From Agapetus fuscipes (lineage: Eukaryota > Arthropoda > Insecta > Trichoptera > Glossosomatidae), in NCBI GenBank assembly GCA_951799405.1, contig OX637345.1, positions 372,001-436,000 of the forward strand: 64,000 bases of DNA, read 5' to 3'. The notes under the pieces are model-generated. The model ran no database searches. It had not been told where the DNA came from and saw nothing but the letters and a program-made list of their open reading frames with translations. The position numbers and the translations under genes were made by a program. This document shows positions 10,890 to 20,349 of the stretch, in pieces; position 1 is the first letter of the stretch, and every line of letters starts with the position of its first letter.

Positions 10890-12280
10890 TTTTCTCTTGT
10901 ATCGCAACCCCCAAAACAATGAGTTTTATGAGGCAATTGTTATTGTTTTTACATAGCACTTGTTTGGGCGAATCGTTCTGTAGGTTTATTTATGGGTATT
11001 AGACGTTTTGCTACCAAAAATATTACAATTATTTTTTTATGGAAATTTGCCACTTTGTATGGTGGCCATACTTAATAATATATTTTTTAAAAAAGTAATG
11101 AATTATATATGTGGGTATATATAAGAGCTTTTCAATTTTGGAACAATATTTTTAGTTAGCCCTTTCTCTGCCAAGACATTTTAAATTGTTTTTTTCTCTT
11201 GTATGGCAGCCCCCAAAACAAAGAAAATTATGAGGCAATGATAATTGTTGTTACATAGCACTATTATAATGACGATTGTGCAAAAAAAATAGAGAAAATC
11301 GTAGGAGCCGTTTTTGAGCAAATCTCATATGAAACTTTCAGCTGTTCGGAAACCATCTTGAATTTTCTAAAATTTGAAAAATGTTTCACTATGAATTATA
11401 GTGATAAGAGAGTTCTTTCCATTAAAGTTAAGAAATATAAAAGTTTTTTGCGTTCTGATGGGTTCTGAGCCTTTTAATTTCAATTTTTGATATCATGTTA
11501 ACGTCACTTTATGTTATTATATTCAAAAAACATATTTAATTTTATATATTATTTTATGTATACTCGTATTGTAAAGAATTATTCTTTTGTCAACGCTTTC
11601 ACTTCTGAGAAAATCACAATTGTTTATTTTTTTCATATGGCAACCCATAGACGAAGATTGGCAAGAGTGTTGCTATAGCTATTTTTCTTAGTGACAATTT
11701 AAGCAACGATCACACTGAAGTTTTAAAGTAAATCGTTAGAGCCGTTTTGGAGAAAAGTGCAATTTTATGTTTTTTTTGTATGGCAGCTATCTTGAATTTT
11801 CAGGTTGGTGCCATGCCAGTCGGCTCATCGAAATTTGTGGTTATCAATTCTCTTAATCCAAAAATTGGTGTCTCTGCGATAAGTAGTTTCGGCTAGGGCA
11901 AACGGACATACATACATACGGACGGACGCACGGACGGACGGACGGACCGGTTCGACAATCCAATCCAACAGGTCAGCCAATTTTAAAGCCATTATATGAA
12001 CCTACATTTATTTATAACTATTGTTTTCGAAAAGTAAAATATAGCCACCGTATAAAGCGAAAAATTTCCATACAACAATTTATTGCAATTTTCTTGATAG
12101 CAATAATAATAATAAAATGTTAATTGCAGCTTAGTCACGTGGAGGGTGCAATACATGACCAGCCATATAAAAAATACAGCAATGAAAAAGTACGTAGAAG
12201 AAAAATACAAAAATTAATATATAAGGTTAATTTAAAATACTAGGCTTTGAAGTGTTATTTTTGATACAAAAGTGACCAAT

Positions 12281-12530
12281 AATCTAAATCTAAGCTGCAA
12301 AGGTATATATCATTTGAGATTTATATTAAACGTATTCCCATAAGCAGACACGTATAAGTTCGCGCTTACACATGCCGCATATGAACCTACAATATAAAAA
12401 CCCAATCTCAAGTGAACATAAGCCCTGCTACTCTTGCCTACTTTCCCTGAAATAGGGTTGACATTGTCAAAGTGAACCATCTTTTACAGTATGGGTGGTC
12501 AGCCTCATACAAATCTATAAGTCAAGGAAA
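12281..12530 (-). mobile_element. Family A repeat inside right arm
   Basis: Mirror copy of 6587-6837. It retains the same private features, for example the short tail and ATTTGTATGAGG. Confidence 0.85.
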
Positions 12531-12684
12531 ATGATCATACCGCAAAATTAAAATTACTTAAGCAGATTGCCTTCATTAATAATACAAATTAAACATTTTG
12601 TTGTGAAAATTAAATATCACCTCAAAACAACTTTATTTTAATGATAAAGGAAAAACAGTTTTGTTTTCGATTACGTGAGTATAT

Positions 12685-12745
12685 TTTTATAAACCACAAC
12701 CGGTTTCGCAAACATCCGTTCGCATCATCAGGTGGATAAATTATC
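12685..12745 (-). ncRNA. Hammerhead ribozyme, minus strand mirror
   Basis: The same motif in the opposite arm of the palindrome: core at 12725-12731 on the reverse strand, predicted cleavage next to 12698. Stem II, stem III and stem I are identical to the plus-strand copy. Confidence 0.7.
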
Positions 12746-12795
12746 CACCTGATGATGCGAACGGATGTTTGCGAAACCGGTTGTGGTTTATAAAA
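12735..12795 (+). ncRNA. Hammerhead ribozyme, type I, plus strand
   Basis: Core CUGAUGA is at 12749-12755. Stem II GCGAAC/GUUUGC (12757-12762 with 12767-12772) closes a GGAU loop. GAAA is at 12773-12776. Stem III is the palindrome ACCGGU (12776-12781), so two molecules would be needed for a stable stem. Stem I pairs CCAC (12745-12748) with GUGG (12783-12786). The predicted cleavage triplet is GUU, ending at 12782. All invariant core positions are present. Confidence 0.75.
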
Positions 12796-13379
12796 ATATA
12801 CTCACGTAATCGAAAACAAAACTGTTTTTTCCTTTATCATTAATGATGAACGATTACAAAGTTAATGCCTCTACAATCAATAAAAACTTTATTTTATGCT
12901 GTAAAGTCATGTGCAGTCCACTGTACATTTAATTTCTGATACGCGCGTTGGGGAATTCTTACGTCTCAAAAGATTGCTTTCGTCGCCCATCCATGCATAT
13001 ATACATCGATGATATCACGCGTATCCCTCGTGCTACGAGGTATATACTTATTTTCAACATTCTAACTATAACAGGACAGATAATTTACAACCCTTTATTA
13101 TAAGTAAGTAAGTATCCATGAAGTTTTAATATATGTTTAATCTTCTATACGATATTATTTTTTATATTCTGTTAAAATAAAGTACTGAGGCGTTTAAGCT
13201 AGATTTTGACCAAAAACGGGACTCGACGTAAAGTTTTTTGGAAAATATTTGACTTTAAAATTCATTTCCCGTGAAACTATAGCAGATAGAAAGAATGTGT
13301 AAGAGATTATTATTGTTTTAAAATTAACGTTCTTATTTTTAATTTACAAAAATTTTAATTATTGTACTTTGTTTTTGAG

Positions 13380-13919
13380 TCATAAAATATAATGTAAAAA
13401 ATAACGTTTTATCCTTTTTTCTCCTGAATCAGAAGGGTTGGAAATACAAATTTTTGGTATGTTTATTTTATTATTATTAGTAACGAATGTAACATATATA
13501 TTTTTTTCTTTATTCTCATGACTCATACAACTTATATCAAAAGATTGATTTATATATTTGTTAAAAAAATGACCGCATTCAAAATGCTCCAGGTTTGGAG
13601 TATTTTTTTTAATGCAAAAAGCAGGTAAATAATGTAGGTCATCATCTCTTACTAGTCTCTGCCTGGTAGTCGATGAGGTAGTTTGCACCATTTTTTGGGC
13701 CTCTTTGAAGAGGCCGCCTCCAGAACGCTCCAGGGTAGGATCACCAAAATCTGCAGAAAAGGCATGTACTCGATGCCGGACACCTCCCCAAACATGTTTC
13801 TGCCTGGTAGTCGATGAGGTAGTTTGCACCATTTTTTGGGCCTCTTTGAAGAGGCCGCATCCAAAACGCTCCAGGATAGGAAAAGGCAGACCAGTGAAAA
13901 AATGATGTACTCGATGCAA
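13380..13919 (-). CDS. Hypothetical 179-residue open frame in right arm
   Basis: Mirror of 5453-5992 with two residue differences. It also begins at TTG. The same caution applies: the 141 bp tandem repeat keeps the frame open and no domain is recognised. Confidence 0.2.
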   Translation of the reverse strand: MHRVHHFFTGLPFPILERFGCGLFKEAQKMVQTTSSTTRQKHVWGGVRHRVHAFSADFGDPTLERSGGGLFKEAQKMVQTTSSTTRQRLVRDDDLHYLPAFCIKKNTPNLEHFECGHFFNKYINQSFDISCMSHENKEKNIYVTFVTNNNKINIPKICISNPSDSGEKRIKRYFLHYIL

Positions 13920-13936
13920 ACTACCAGCCTGATCAT
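13652..13936 (-). CDS. Hypothetical 94-residue ORF in right arm
   Basis: Mirror of 5436-5720, starting with ATG and differing only at residue 2 (I instead of V). Its N-terminus is hydrophobic and the 47-residue repeat is present. Function is unknown and it may be non-coding. Confidence 0.2.
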   Translation of the reverse strand: MIRLVVCIEYIIFSLVCLFLSWSVLDAASSKRPKKWCKLPHRLPGRNMFGEVSGIEYMPFLQILVILPWSVLEAASSKRPKKWCKLPHRLPGRD

Positions 13937-13960
13937 GTCTCTGCCTGGTAGTCGATGAGG
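13662..13960 (-). repeat. 141 bp tandem repeat in right arm
   Basis: Mirror of the repeat at 5412-5710, just inside the right terminus of the fold-back element. Confidence 0.85.
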
Positions 13961-13993
13961 TAAGGTTTCGTACGTCTAGCTCTTAGTCTATTA

Positions 13994-14692
13994 GGCAAGG
14001 AACGCAAGAGACGAATAAAAATTCTGTCTTAAAATTGTTTGTGTTTTAATTCAACAATTCGTAGTTAAACTTATATTTTATTCACATTTTGTTTTTGTAA
14101 ATTTGTGAGGTTTCCAAAAAAAAACGTTATTTATGTGAATTTGACGCGCCACGCGTTAACGCTCCAGAAAACAAAAAACAGAAAAGAAACAAAAAACAAG
14201 GCTATATCTTTCTTTCTTTTATTCCGAAAACGATAATTTCCAATATTTACGACTGTCTGGGTGCCTTGGATGTTTTTTACCGAAACAAATAGATGTTTTT
14301 TACACACTCCTAGTTTTCCAATACCAACTTTCTACGTTAATGTATTCGTAAAATCGATTTTTTTAATTATTTAAAAAAATATATCAACATAAAATAATTT
14401 ATAATAACTTTTTATAAACAACATGGTTTTATTTTCACAATTTGTTTGAGTAAAGCTGCCGTAATACCGATAGTCCATCAGAGCAGGTTTGCGTGCGAAT
14501 TCGCTGATGTCTTGGGACGTCTATACTAGGTCTTATTTAAATTAGTTCCCAGACAACTGTTAACGAGGACTGTCAAAAAAATTATGTTACCTTATTTTCC
14601 TTTTTTACGTTTCTCGTTGTCTATTTTTTTCATTTTTTTTGTGTGCCATACCAACATATTACTTTCCATAACACATGCATTAATATGGAAAT
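13994..14692. other. Unassigned AT-rich sequence
   Basis: No feature is recognised beyond the family A end remnant GGCAAGGAAC immediately right of the fold-back TSD. Confidence 0.45.
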
Positions 14693-14996
14693 CTAAGTGA
14701 GTAGAATGCTTGCCTTCCATATCATATCAGAGGGCTGGGGTTCGATCCCAGAAAAGGATATCAGCAATAATTTCTCGTTTTGGTGTTTAAACCAAAATAA
14801 AAGTACAGGCAAGGTTTTACTCAGCCTTCACAAGAAGTGACAACCAGTGTTCCCGGGGAACTGAAAACCCCCCCATAATCTGAAGTGGTTAAGGCCACCT
14901 ACTTTACATATAAAATAAATAGGTTCCACAATCCACACGCAACCCCTTCGGAACCAACGCGGTAAGGGGTTGCACTGTATGTGCCGCGCTTCAATG
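14693..14996 (+). mobile_element. SINE family B, near full length
   Basis: The tRNA-like head (GTAGAATGCTTG, then GGGTTCGATCCC as B box) is followed by the family body TTTTGGTGTTTAAACC, GCCTTCACAAGAAG and AACCCCTTCGG. The 5' GATAGCTCAGT is partly lost. Confidence 0.75.
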
Positions 14997-15509
14997 AACC
15001 AAAGATGACATTTCCAAAGTGGAATGAGGGTAAAGAAAAAAAATGTGTTTATTCAAAAAATGAATAGTTACAATTAATGGACAAAGCTTTTTATCAACAA
15101 ATCTCTATAATAAAAAAACCGTGTCAAACCAGGTTAAAAGTATTGTTATTTGTACATAATTTTTTTTTGTGACTATCTGCTTTATTTCCTCCAACTGTCG
15201 CACACGACGCCATTGTATGGCATTTTAAACTGAGGATAATTCCACAATAATAGGGGGCGCTTTAAAATTGAATTTATTTTAATGCCTTCCCATTTTTTAA
15301 AGCATTATAAAAATATTACTAACAAAAAACACACTCAGCCAGTCGCTTGATTTTTTTTACATTTCACAAAAAAACAGAACCCCGAGAATCATCGCGTAAC
15401 AGAAAAAAAAATGTGTGGAAGATACAAGAGCGCCTCTAGAGAGAGTTTTAGTATTCGTGCATTATTTCCAGGATCATTTGGAAGAACAAAGAATATACAA
15501 AGAAAATAA
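14997..15509. other. Unassigned sequence
   Basis: No supported gene or repeat. Confidence 0.4.
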
Positions 15510-15772
15510 AATGAGTTTTTTTTTTAATAGATTTGTGAAGAGGAATGCAATTCACCATCCTATTCTGCCTGGCCAGACACAGGTATTAATATCATCAATT
15601 ACTTATTGTTTATTGTAATGAATTATTAATTAATAATTACCCAATAACATCTGTTAACCCAAGGTCAAAGTTATGGTCAAATGACCCTGGCGGGGATCGA
15701 ACCAACGTTACTCTATTCCAAGCACGTTAGAAAGATCAGCCCACTTGGCCCCCTCGGCCATTACACCGAAAT
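15510..15772 (-). mobile_element. SINE family D, full length
   Basis: Reverse copy with a T run at the left, TTCTGCCTGGCCAGACA, GGGGATCGAACCAACG as the B-box region, and CTTGGCCCCCTCGGCCAT as the tRNA-like head. Confidence 0.8.
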
Positions 15773-15954
15773 TTACATGACCTGTGTAAGTGTATACATT
15801 TATTTATTAAAGATAATTTATTACACAACCCATTGTCCCCCTTGACTCTTGATTGTCTGGCGCTTTGTTCCAACTTAATCTCTCACGCGAAATTAGTCCT
15901 TATATGGGGTTACTTGTTCTACCAGAAAGGTCCATTTGGTGTGTTTGCTGATAG
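15773..15954. other. Unassigned spacer
   Basis: Short interval between the family D SINE and an L2 fragment. Nothing is recognised. Confidence 0.4.
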
Positions 15955-16265
15955 TCGTACCTACTAACTCCAGCCACCACAAGCAGCAGAACAGCAACAC
16001 TGCGATCAGCAGCATCATGTCGCAGTCGGATAGAGTTTCCAAGAAGGGGAAAGAAGACCGTTTTTGGAGATCGAGCCTTCAAGGTGGCTGCTCCAACGAT
16101 ATGGAACGGCCTCCCAGATGACCTGCGCGAAATGGATCTGGAGAGTACTTTTAGAAAGGGGTTGAAGACCCACCTGTTCGCGCGCTCATATGAGCAAGCG
16201 CCTTTGGGATGACCAAGAGTCATGAAAAGGCGCTATAAAAATATTGTATTATTATTATTATTATT
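15955..16265 (+). pseudogene. L2-like LINE C-terminal fragment with TTA tail
   Basis: Translated pieces include FGDRAFKVAAPTIWNGLPDD and FRKGLKTHLFARSYEQAPLG-stop, with a frame break before FGD. The 3' tail is (TTA)n at about 16245-16266, like the copy at 8386-9862. Confidence 0.75.
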
Positions 16266-16639
16266 ACTAAGCTCAAGATTATTCTAGTATATAATAATAT
16301 TATATCTGAAGGGTCTACATATTATGTAGACCCATCAGATCTACGAAAGGAAGAAGAAGAAGAATTGTTTCTCCTGTTTACGCGATGATGGAGTATTTAC
16401 GCGATGGTTGAGTATTCCCGCGGTGCCTCCTACTAGGAGTACAGGATATTCCTTTAGGTGTAATATTGTGGTTCTATTTGTTTACATCCGAAAACCATAG
16501 AGTGACGTTTTTTATTATGATTTTTTTCATCAGTACAGTGACCATGCGTTCAAAGACCAAGGGGACAGTGTGCTTCAAATGAAAACTAAACGAAGACGTA
16601 TTTTTTATACACCTGTTACGTATAAAAAATGAATGAATT
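16266..16639. other. Unassigned sequence with a GAA-rich spot
   Basis: GAAGAAGAAGAAGAA near 16350 may be the tail of a lost LINE insertion. Otherwise no feature is seen. Confidence 0.35.
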
Positions 16640-16882
16640 ACTTAGTGAGCGTTGTTTTCCAGTGAATGCAACTCAATAGCCCTCTAGATGCTTGTTTGGA
16701 CTGTAGAAAGCGTCAATATTACAGTTGCTGTTGGGATAGATGGACCTTCGCTTTGGTGACCGGTCGCTGGTAAGGCATAAATGAATTTTTCAACCGTTCA
16801 AAGGTCATATTTTGAAATCATCTTTTATTATGAGTCGATGGGAATAGAACCCACGACCTTCTAATTAAAAGAACAGGTGACA
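16640..16882 (-). mobile_element. SINE family C
   Basis: Reverse copy. The TGAGCGTTGTTTT end is at the left, then TGGACCTTCGCTTTGGTGACC and AGAACCCACGACCTTC, which is a B box on the reverse strand. Confidence 0.7.
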
Positions 16883-16951
16883 TTAAAGTCACCAACAGAC
16901 AACAACCCTGTATAATACGATCTAAATATGGTGTCAAAAAAGAATGTGTGT

Positions 16952-17061
16952 AGATTAAAATAAAAAACTTATTTGTTACAATTCACATGAGCTTTTATTA
17001 TTTTTTAAACACTACCGGTTTCGGGAGAAGCAATACCTCCCATCTTCAGGTGTAAATATAT
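16952..17061 (-). mobile_element. Short hammerhead-bearing insertion
   Basis: A 110 bp insertion flanked by the 12 bp direct repeat AAGAATGTGTGT (16940-16951 and 17062-17073). It carries one hammerhead on the reverse strand and no inverted arm. It looks like a single-arm or truncated relative of the palindromic elements at 12641, 34875 and 60108. Confidence 0.65.
17000..17060 (-). ncRNA. Hammerhead ribozyme, type I
   Basis: On the reverse strand, CUGAAGA is at 17049-17043. Stem II GGGAG/CUCCC has a nine-base loop. GAAA is at 17022-17019, and stem III is the palindrome ACCGGU (17019-17014). The cleavage triplet is GUA, ending at 17013. Stem I pairs ACAC (17053-17050) with GUGU (17012-17009). 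All invariant core bases are present. Confidence 0.75.
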
Positions 17062-17145
17062 AAGAATGTGTGTGTTCAGAAAACCGTACTCTTTTAAAAG
17101 CTCCATTTATGAATAATAAACTAATATTATGTCCAATTATTTGGT

Positions 17146-17398
17146 AACTGTAACTCTGTCGTCATTCCGCTAGGGGTGGCCAGAGCTGCACAGTTGCCTC
17201 CATTTTTTCCTATCCTTGCATACCTATTTCAGTTCATTCAGATCCATCCCCTTATTCATACATACCCTTCTTTTACACTCGCTTTGTATATTCCATTCTT
17301 TCACAATTTCACCCATCTGATCCAAATATACTTTCCTCGGTCTTACCTTCACTCTTTTTCTTTTCACGTTTCCTCTGTATACACACTTAGTAAGTCGT
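17146..17398 (-). pseudogene. LINE ORF2 C-terminal remnant (family F)
   Basis: The reverse strand matches the LINE C-terminal region of 45290-45640. It resembles the copies at 27096 and 31346, and is heavily mutated. Confidence 0.55.
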
Positions 17399-17399
17399 T

Positions 17400-17437
17400 A
17401 TCTCTGGTGAGCGCTGTTTTTTGTGAATCATTTGTCA
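17400..17437 (-). mobile_element. SINE family C terminal fragment
   Basis: GGTGAGCGCTGTTTTTTGTG followed by AATCATT, matching the family C terminus. Confidence 0.5.
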
Positions 17438-17449
17438 TAATAAAAAGAG

Positions 17450-17930
17450 AGCTTGTATGAAAAAGGTTATGACTCTGGATGAAATGAAAGAAGTATGCAA
17501 GGATCGAAAGAAATGGCGGTTGATCTGTAATGCTGGCGTTTAAGTCTGAGGCTGTAAAACAAAGTCACTTTTTTTATAGAATATGTCTAGTAGCTTTTTA
17601 ATTTTTTTACTGTTTAATTGTTCAGTGATAATTTGTTTTTTTTTTTTTTTTTATACTCAAATGTAATTAATTGCTTGTATTCCTTGACTTATAGGTTGGC
17701 ATGAGGCTGACCACCCATACTGTAAAAAATGGTTCACTTTGCCAATGTCACCCCTGTGTCAGGGAAGGTCGGCAGTGGGGCTTATGTTCATTTGAGAATT
17801 GGATTTTATTTGTAAGTACACATTCAGCATTTGTAAGCGCGAACTACACGTGTTGGTTTGTGGGCATACATCTGAGAGCTTGAAATGAATATATTCCTTG
17901 CAACTTAGATTATAGATTATAGATTATATA
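17450..17930 (+). mobile_element. LINE 3' end: ORF2 tail plus family A
   Basis: The translation LDEMKEVCKDRKKWR (about 17474) is a LINE ORF2 C-terminus. It is followed by a 3' UTR of about 150 bp and a complete family A module (17681-17930) with a (TTATAGA)n tail. It supports family A as the 3' terminus of a LINE. Confidence 0.75.
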
Positions 17931-18265
17931 TTTCAAGAGCCGTCTGCATTGCTATGAATTCTCAAGCAAGATCCGAGAAGGTAACCGCAGTAGAGTGTCC
18001 CGTTTTTGAGCATTGCTTCATGGTCCCCTCCAGATATCACATCTTGGATCCCTAGGGACACGAGCGCCGTATGGTGCGGCTCTTCCCTACATAAAAACTG
18101 CAACACATGCTTTTATACAAGTAGTTTCATATTTTTTATTCGTCCTCTCTTATAATAAAAACTTTCGAACGATCCTCAAAGAAAAAATAATATTGTGTCA
18201 GACAGAGAAGGAGCTGATTACAATATGAATTCATTTTTTATTATAATCATCGTTCACAAGACAAC
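17931..18265. other. Unassigned sequence
   Basis: No feature is recognised between the LINE tail and the MITE at 18269. Confidence 0.4.
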
Positions 18266-18268
18266 CTG

Positions 18269-18488
18269 TACCCTTAGTACGAGTTGCAAAACTTGAGTAA
18301 AGTAAAGTTTACGGAAAGTATTAAAGAGTGATTTCCCCCAAAATCTGCCGTTGTTGTTTCTTACACTTTATGGTCTTAACAAAAGAGTTACAGTGATGAA
18401 GAAAATCAAGTTCAAACGAACAAAAACGGCAGATTTGAATTGCCGTAAACTTTACATTACTCAAGTTTTGCAACTCGTACTAAGGGTA
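18269..18488. mobile_element. 220 bp MITE with 45 bp TIRs and CTG TSD
   Basis: The terminal inverted repeats begin TACCCTTAGTACGAG and run about 45 bp with one mismatch. CTG flanks both ends (18266-18268 and 18489-18491). Removing the element restores ACAACCTGTTCTTTCG, which resembles host repeat sequence near 19180. A second inner inverted repeat with CTGCCGTT is visible. The superfamily is not assigned. Confidence 0.75.
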
Positions 18489-18644
18489 CTGTTCTTTCGA
18501 GAACGGAAAGAGCTAAACTTTGGATGAAAGTAGCTGATGTAAGACTGCCTCTTTACATGTAAAAGTAAAAAAAATCCGCGTATCAATTCAAAGCGTTACA
18601 AATTGCAAACCAGATGCCTTAATTATGACTTAATTTCGAATAAG

Positions 18645-19180
18645 AATGCTTTCGCCACATTCTAGAGAGCTTGAGTTCGATCCCCGCCAATGTTGTCAGC
18701 GATGATTTCCTGTTTTGATGTTTATTTATCTAATCTAATCTAAGTTGCAAAGATATGTTGCATTGGAGATTCACATTATATGCATTCTCACACGCAGACA
18801 CGTACAAGTTCGCGCTTGCACGGCCGCATGTGAACCTAAAACATAAAAACCAAATCTCAATAACAAACACCCTGCAACTCTTGCCGCGCTCCCTGAAACA
18901 GGAGTGACATTGGCAAAGTGAACCATTTTTACAGCATGGGTGGTCAGCCGCATACCAACCTATAAGTCAAGGAAATTTCAAAACCTTCAATAAAAAAACC
19001 GGTAAGGCTTACTCAGCCTTCGCAAGAAGTAAGAACCAGCCCCCTCGGCAGCTGGGAAACCCCCACTTCAAGTGAAGTGTTTGGCCGGCCCCTTACCTGT
19101 GACGGTAAAAAAGTTCCACACGCCACGTGTGACCACTTTGTGGACAACGCGATAAAAAGTTGCAAGGCATGTGCGAACCT
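18645..19180 (+). mobile_element. SINE family B split by a family A insertion
   Basis: The head part (GAGTTCGATCCCCGCC) is at 18645-18726 and the body resumes at about 18988 (GGCTTACTCAGCCTTCGCAAG) to 19180. Family A lies between them, so family A inserted into this SINE. Confidence 0.75.
18727..18974 (-). mobile_element. Family A repeat inserted in SINE B
   Basis: Full-length reverse copy with a TAATC tail at the left and ATAAGTCAAGGAA at the right. Confidence 0.85.
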
Positions 19181-19365
19181 GTTCTTTCGGAAACAGAAAA
19201 ATTTCTACTTCGACAGAAATAGCTGGCGCAAGAGAAATTCCTTGTAATTTTTATGATATAGGTGGTCAGCCTCATCCCTACGTACCTTTTAGTAAAGCAA
19301 GTATAAGAAGGAAAAAGACTAAGAAAGATAAATATATAAAGTAAAAAAATATTAGGATGATTTAT

Positions 19366-19612
19366 TTGGTGAGGCTGTTTTTGGTGAATCACACCTCAAG
19401 AGCTCTCTGCGAGTTTGGTTGTCGCTATATAAAGCGCCAATTTCACAAGCAAGATCCAGCTGCTGTAAGGCTGGATAGACCTTTGGGCAACGGTTTTGGT
19501 AAAGGCATGTGATTTATTAAACCTAGCGGAGAGAAGGTATATTTGAAGAATATATTTTTTTTTTTCTCCACCAGGAATCGAACCCACGACCTTCCGATTA
19601 TATACCATTTAA
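19366..19612 (-). mobile_element. SINE family C, near full length
   Basis: Reverse copy: TGAATCACACCTCAAGAGC, GATCCAGCTGCTGTAAGGC, and a B-box region GAATCGAACCCACGACC near the right end. Confidence 0.75.
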
Positions 19613-19861
19613 ATTAATACCAGTCTAGATTAAGTAATGCCAACATGCTTAGCCTATGATTCACCCGTATTTCCGAATGCGCAGCTTAACTGCCAGGGGC
19701 GGCAGTCCCATACACACCACACCCGTGTTCTGCTTAGAGAGTGAGTCGCAGCGTGGAGAGTGGCCGGGCCGGGCTTCGAACTCACTACCTTCCGGTTAGC
19801 AAGCGCGAGAACACGCCCTCACTATTCATCACTTGACCATTAGGAATTACCCGATGAGTGC

Positions 19862-20344
19862 AGACTATGACTGCGGATGTAATGAAAGATGTATGCAGGC
19901 ACAGAAAAAACGGCGGTTGATCTGTAATGTAAGCGGCTATGGCGTGTATATTTTTAATTTTTAGTACTTTATAGTAAGAAATTTGAGTACTTTTAAGTAT
20001 TTTAAGTAATTTTTGGTTGTAAGTAATTTTGAATTAGTTTTCTGTTTACTTTTTGATGTCCATATATATTATTGTTTATTGATTATAAAAATGTAATCTG
20101 TTGTGTATGTCCCTTGACTTATAGGCTTGTATGGGGCTGTCTACCCATACTGTAAAAAATGGTCCACTTTGCCAATGTCACCCCTATTTCAGGGAAGGTC
20201 GGCAAGAGTTGCAGGGCTTATGTTCCTTTGAGGTTGATTTTTTTTTATATTGTAAGTCCACATTTTACGCGTCTGCTTGTGGGAATGCATTTATTATGAA
20301 TCTCAAACGTAATATATCCTTGCAACTTAAATTAGATTAGATTA
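19862..20344 (+). mobile_element. LINE 3' end: ORF2 tail plus family A
   Basis: A decayed ORF2 C-terminus related to that at 17474 is followed by a UTR and a shortened family A module (20111-20344) with a TTAGATTAGATTAG tail. Confidence 0.65.
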
Positions 20345-20349
20345 GTAAC

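Larger units (their letters stand above)
12641..12884 (+). mobile_element. Palindromic hammerhead-bearing retroelement-like insertion
   Basis: A near-perfect palindrome of about 200 bp centred on 12740 is followed by an asymmetric tail of about 44 bp. The 12 bp direct repeat AACTTTATTTTA flanks it (12629-12640 and 12885-12896). The left arm holds this site once, uninterrupted, at 6476-6487 on the opposite strand. The palindrome contains one hammerhead motif per strand. The structure fits a non-autonomous Penelope-like or retrozyme-like element; no protein is encoded. Confidence 0.75.
5382..13990. mobile_element. 8.6 kb fold-back DNA element
   Basis: The ends read TAGACTAAGAGC at the left and its reverse complement at the right, followed inward by arms of about 3 kb. 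TTA lies on each side (5379-5381 and 13991-13993). The joined flanks, ATACCAGCCTATTA plus GGCAAGGAAC, match the common family A terminus, so this is an insertion with a 3 bp TSD. A TWA-type 3 bp TSD is typical of PIF/Harbinger elements. No transposase is recognisable inside, so superfamily assignment is inference. Long inverted arms with subterminal tandem repeats resemble fold-back elements. The spacer (8386-10889) holds an L2 LINE. An assembly artefact cannot be fully excluded, but the two arms differ by indels. Confidence 0.8.
10890..13990 (-). repeat. Right arm of the fold-back element
   Basis: Inverse of the left arm. It differs by a deletion of about 150 bp near 11960 and by the 244 bp hammerhead-bearing insertion at 12641-12884. 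Outside these indels the two arms appear nearly identical. Confidence 0.85.
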
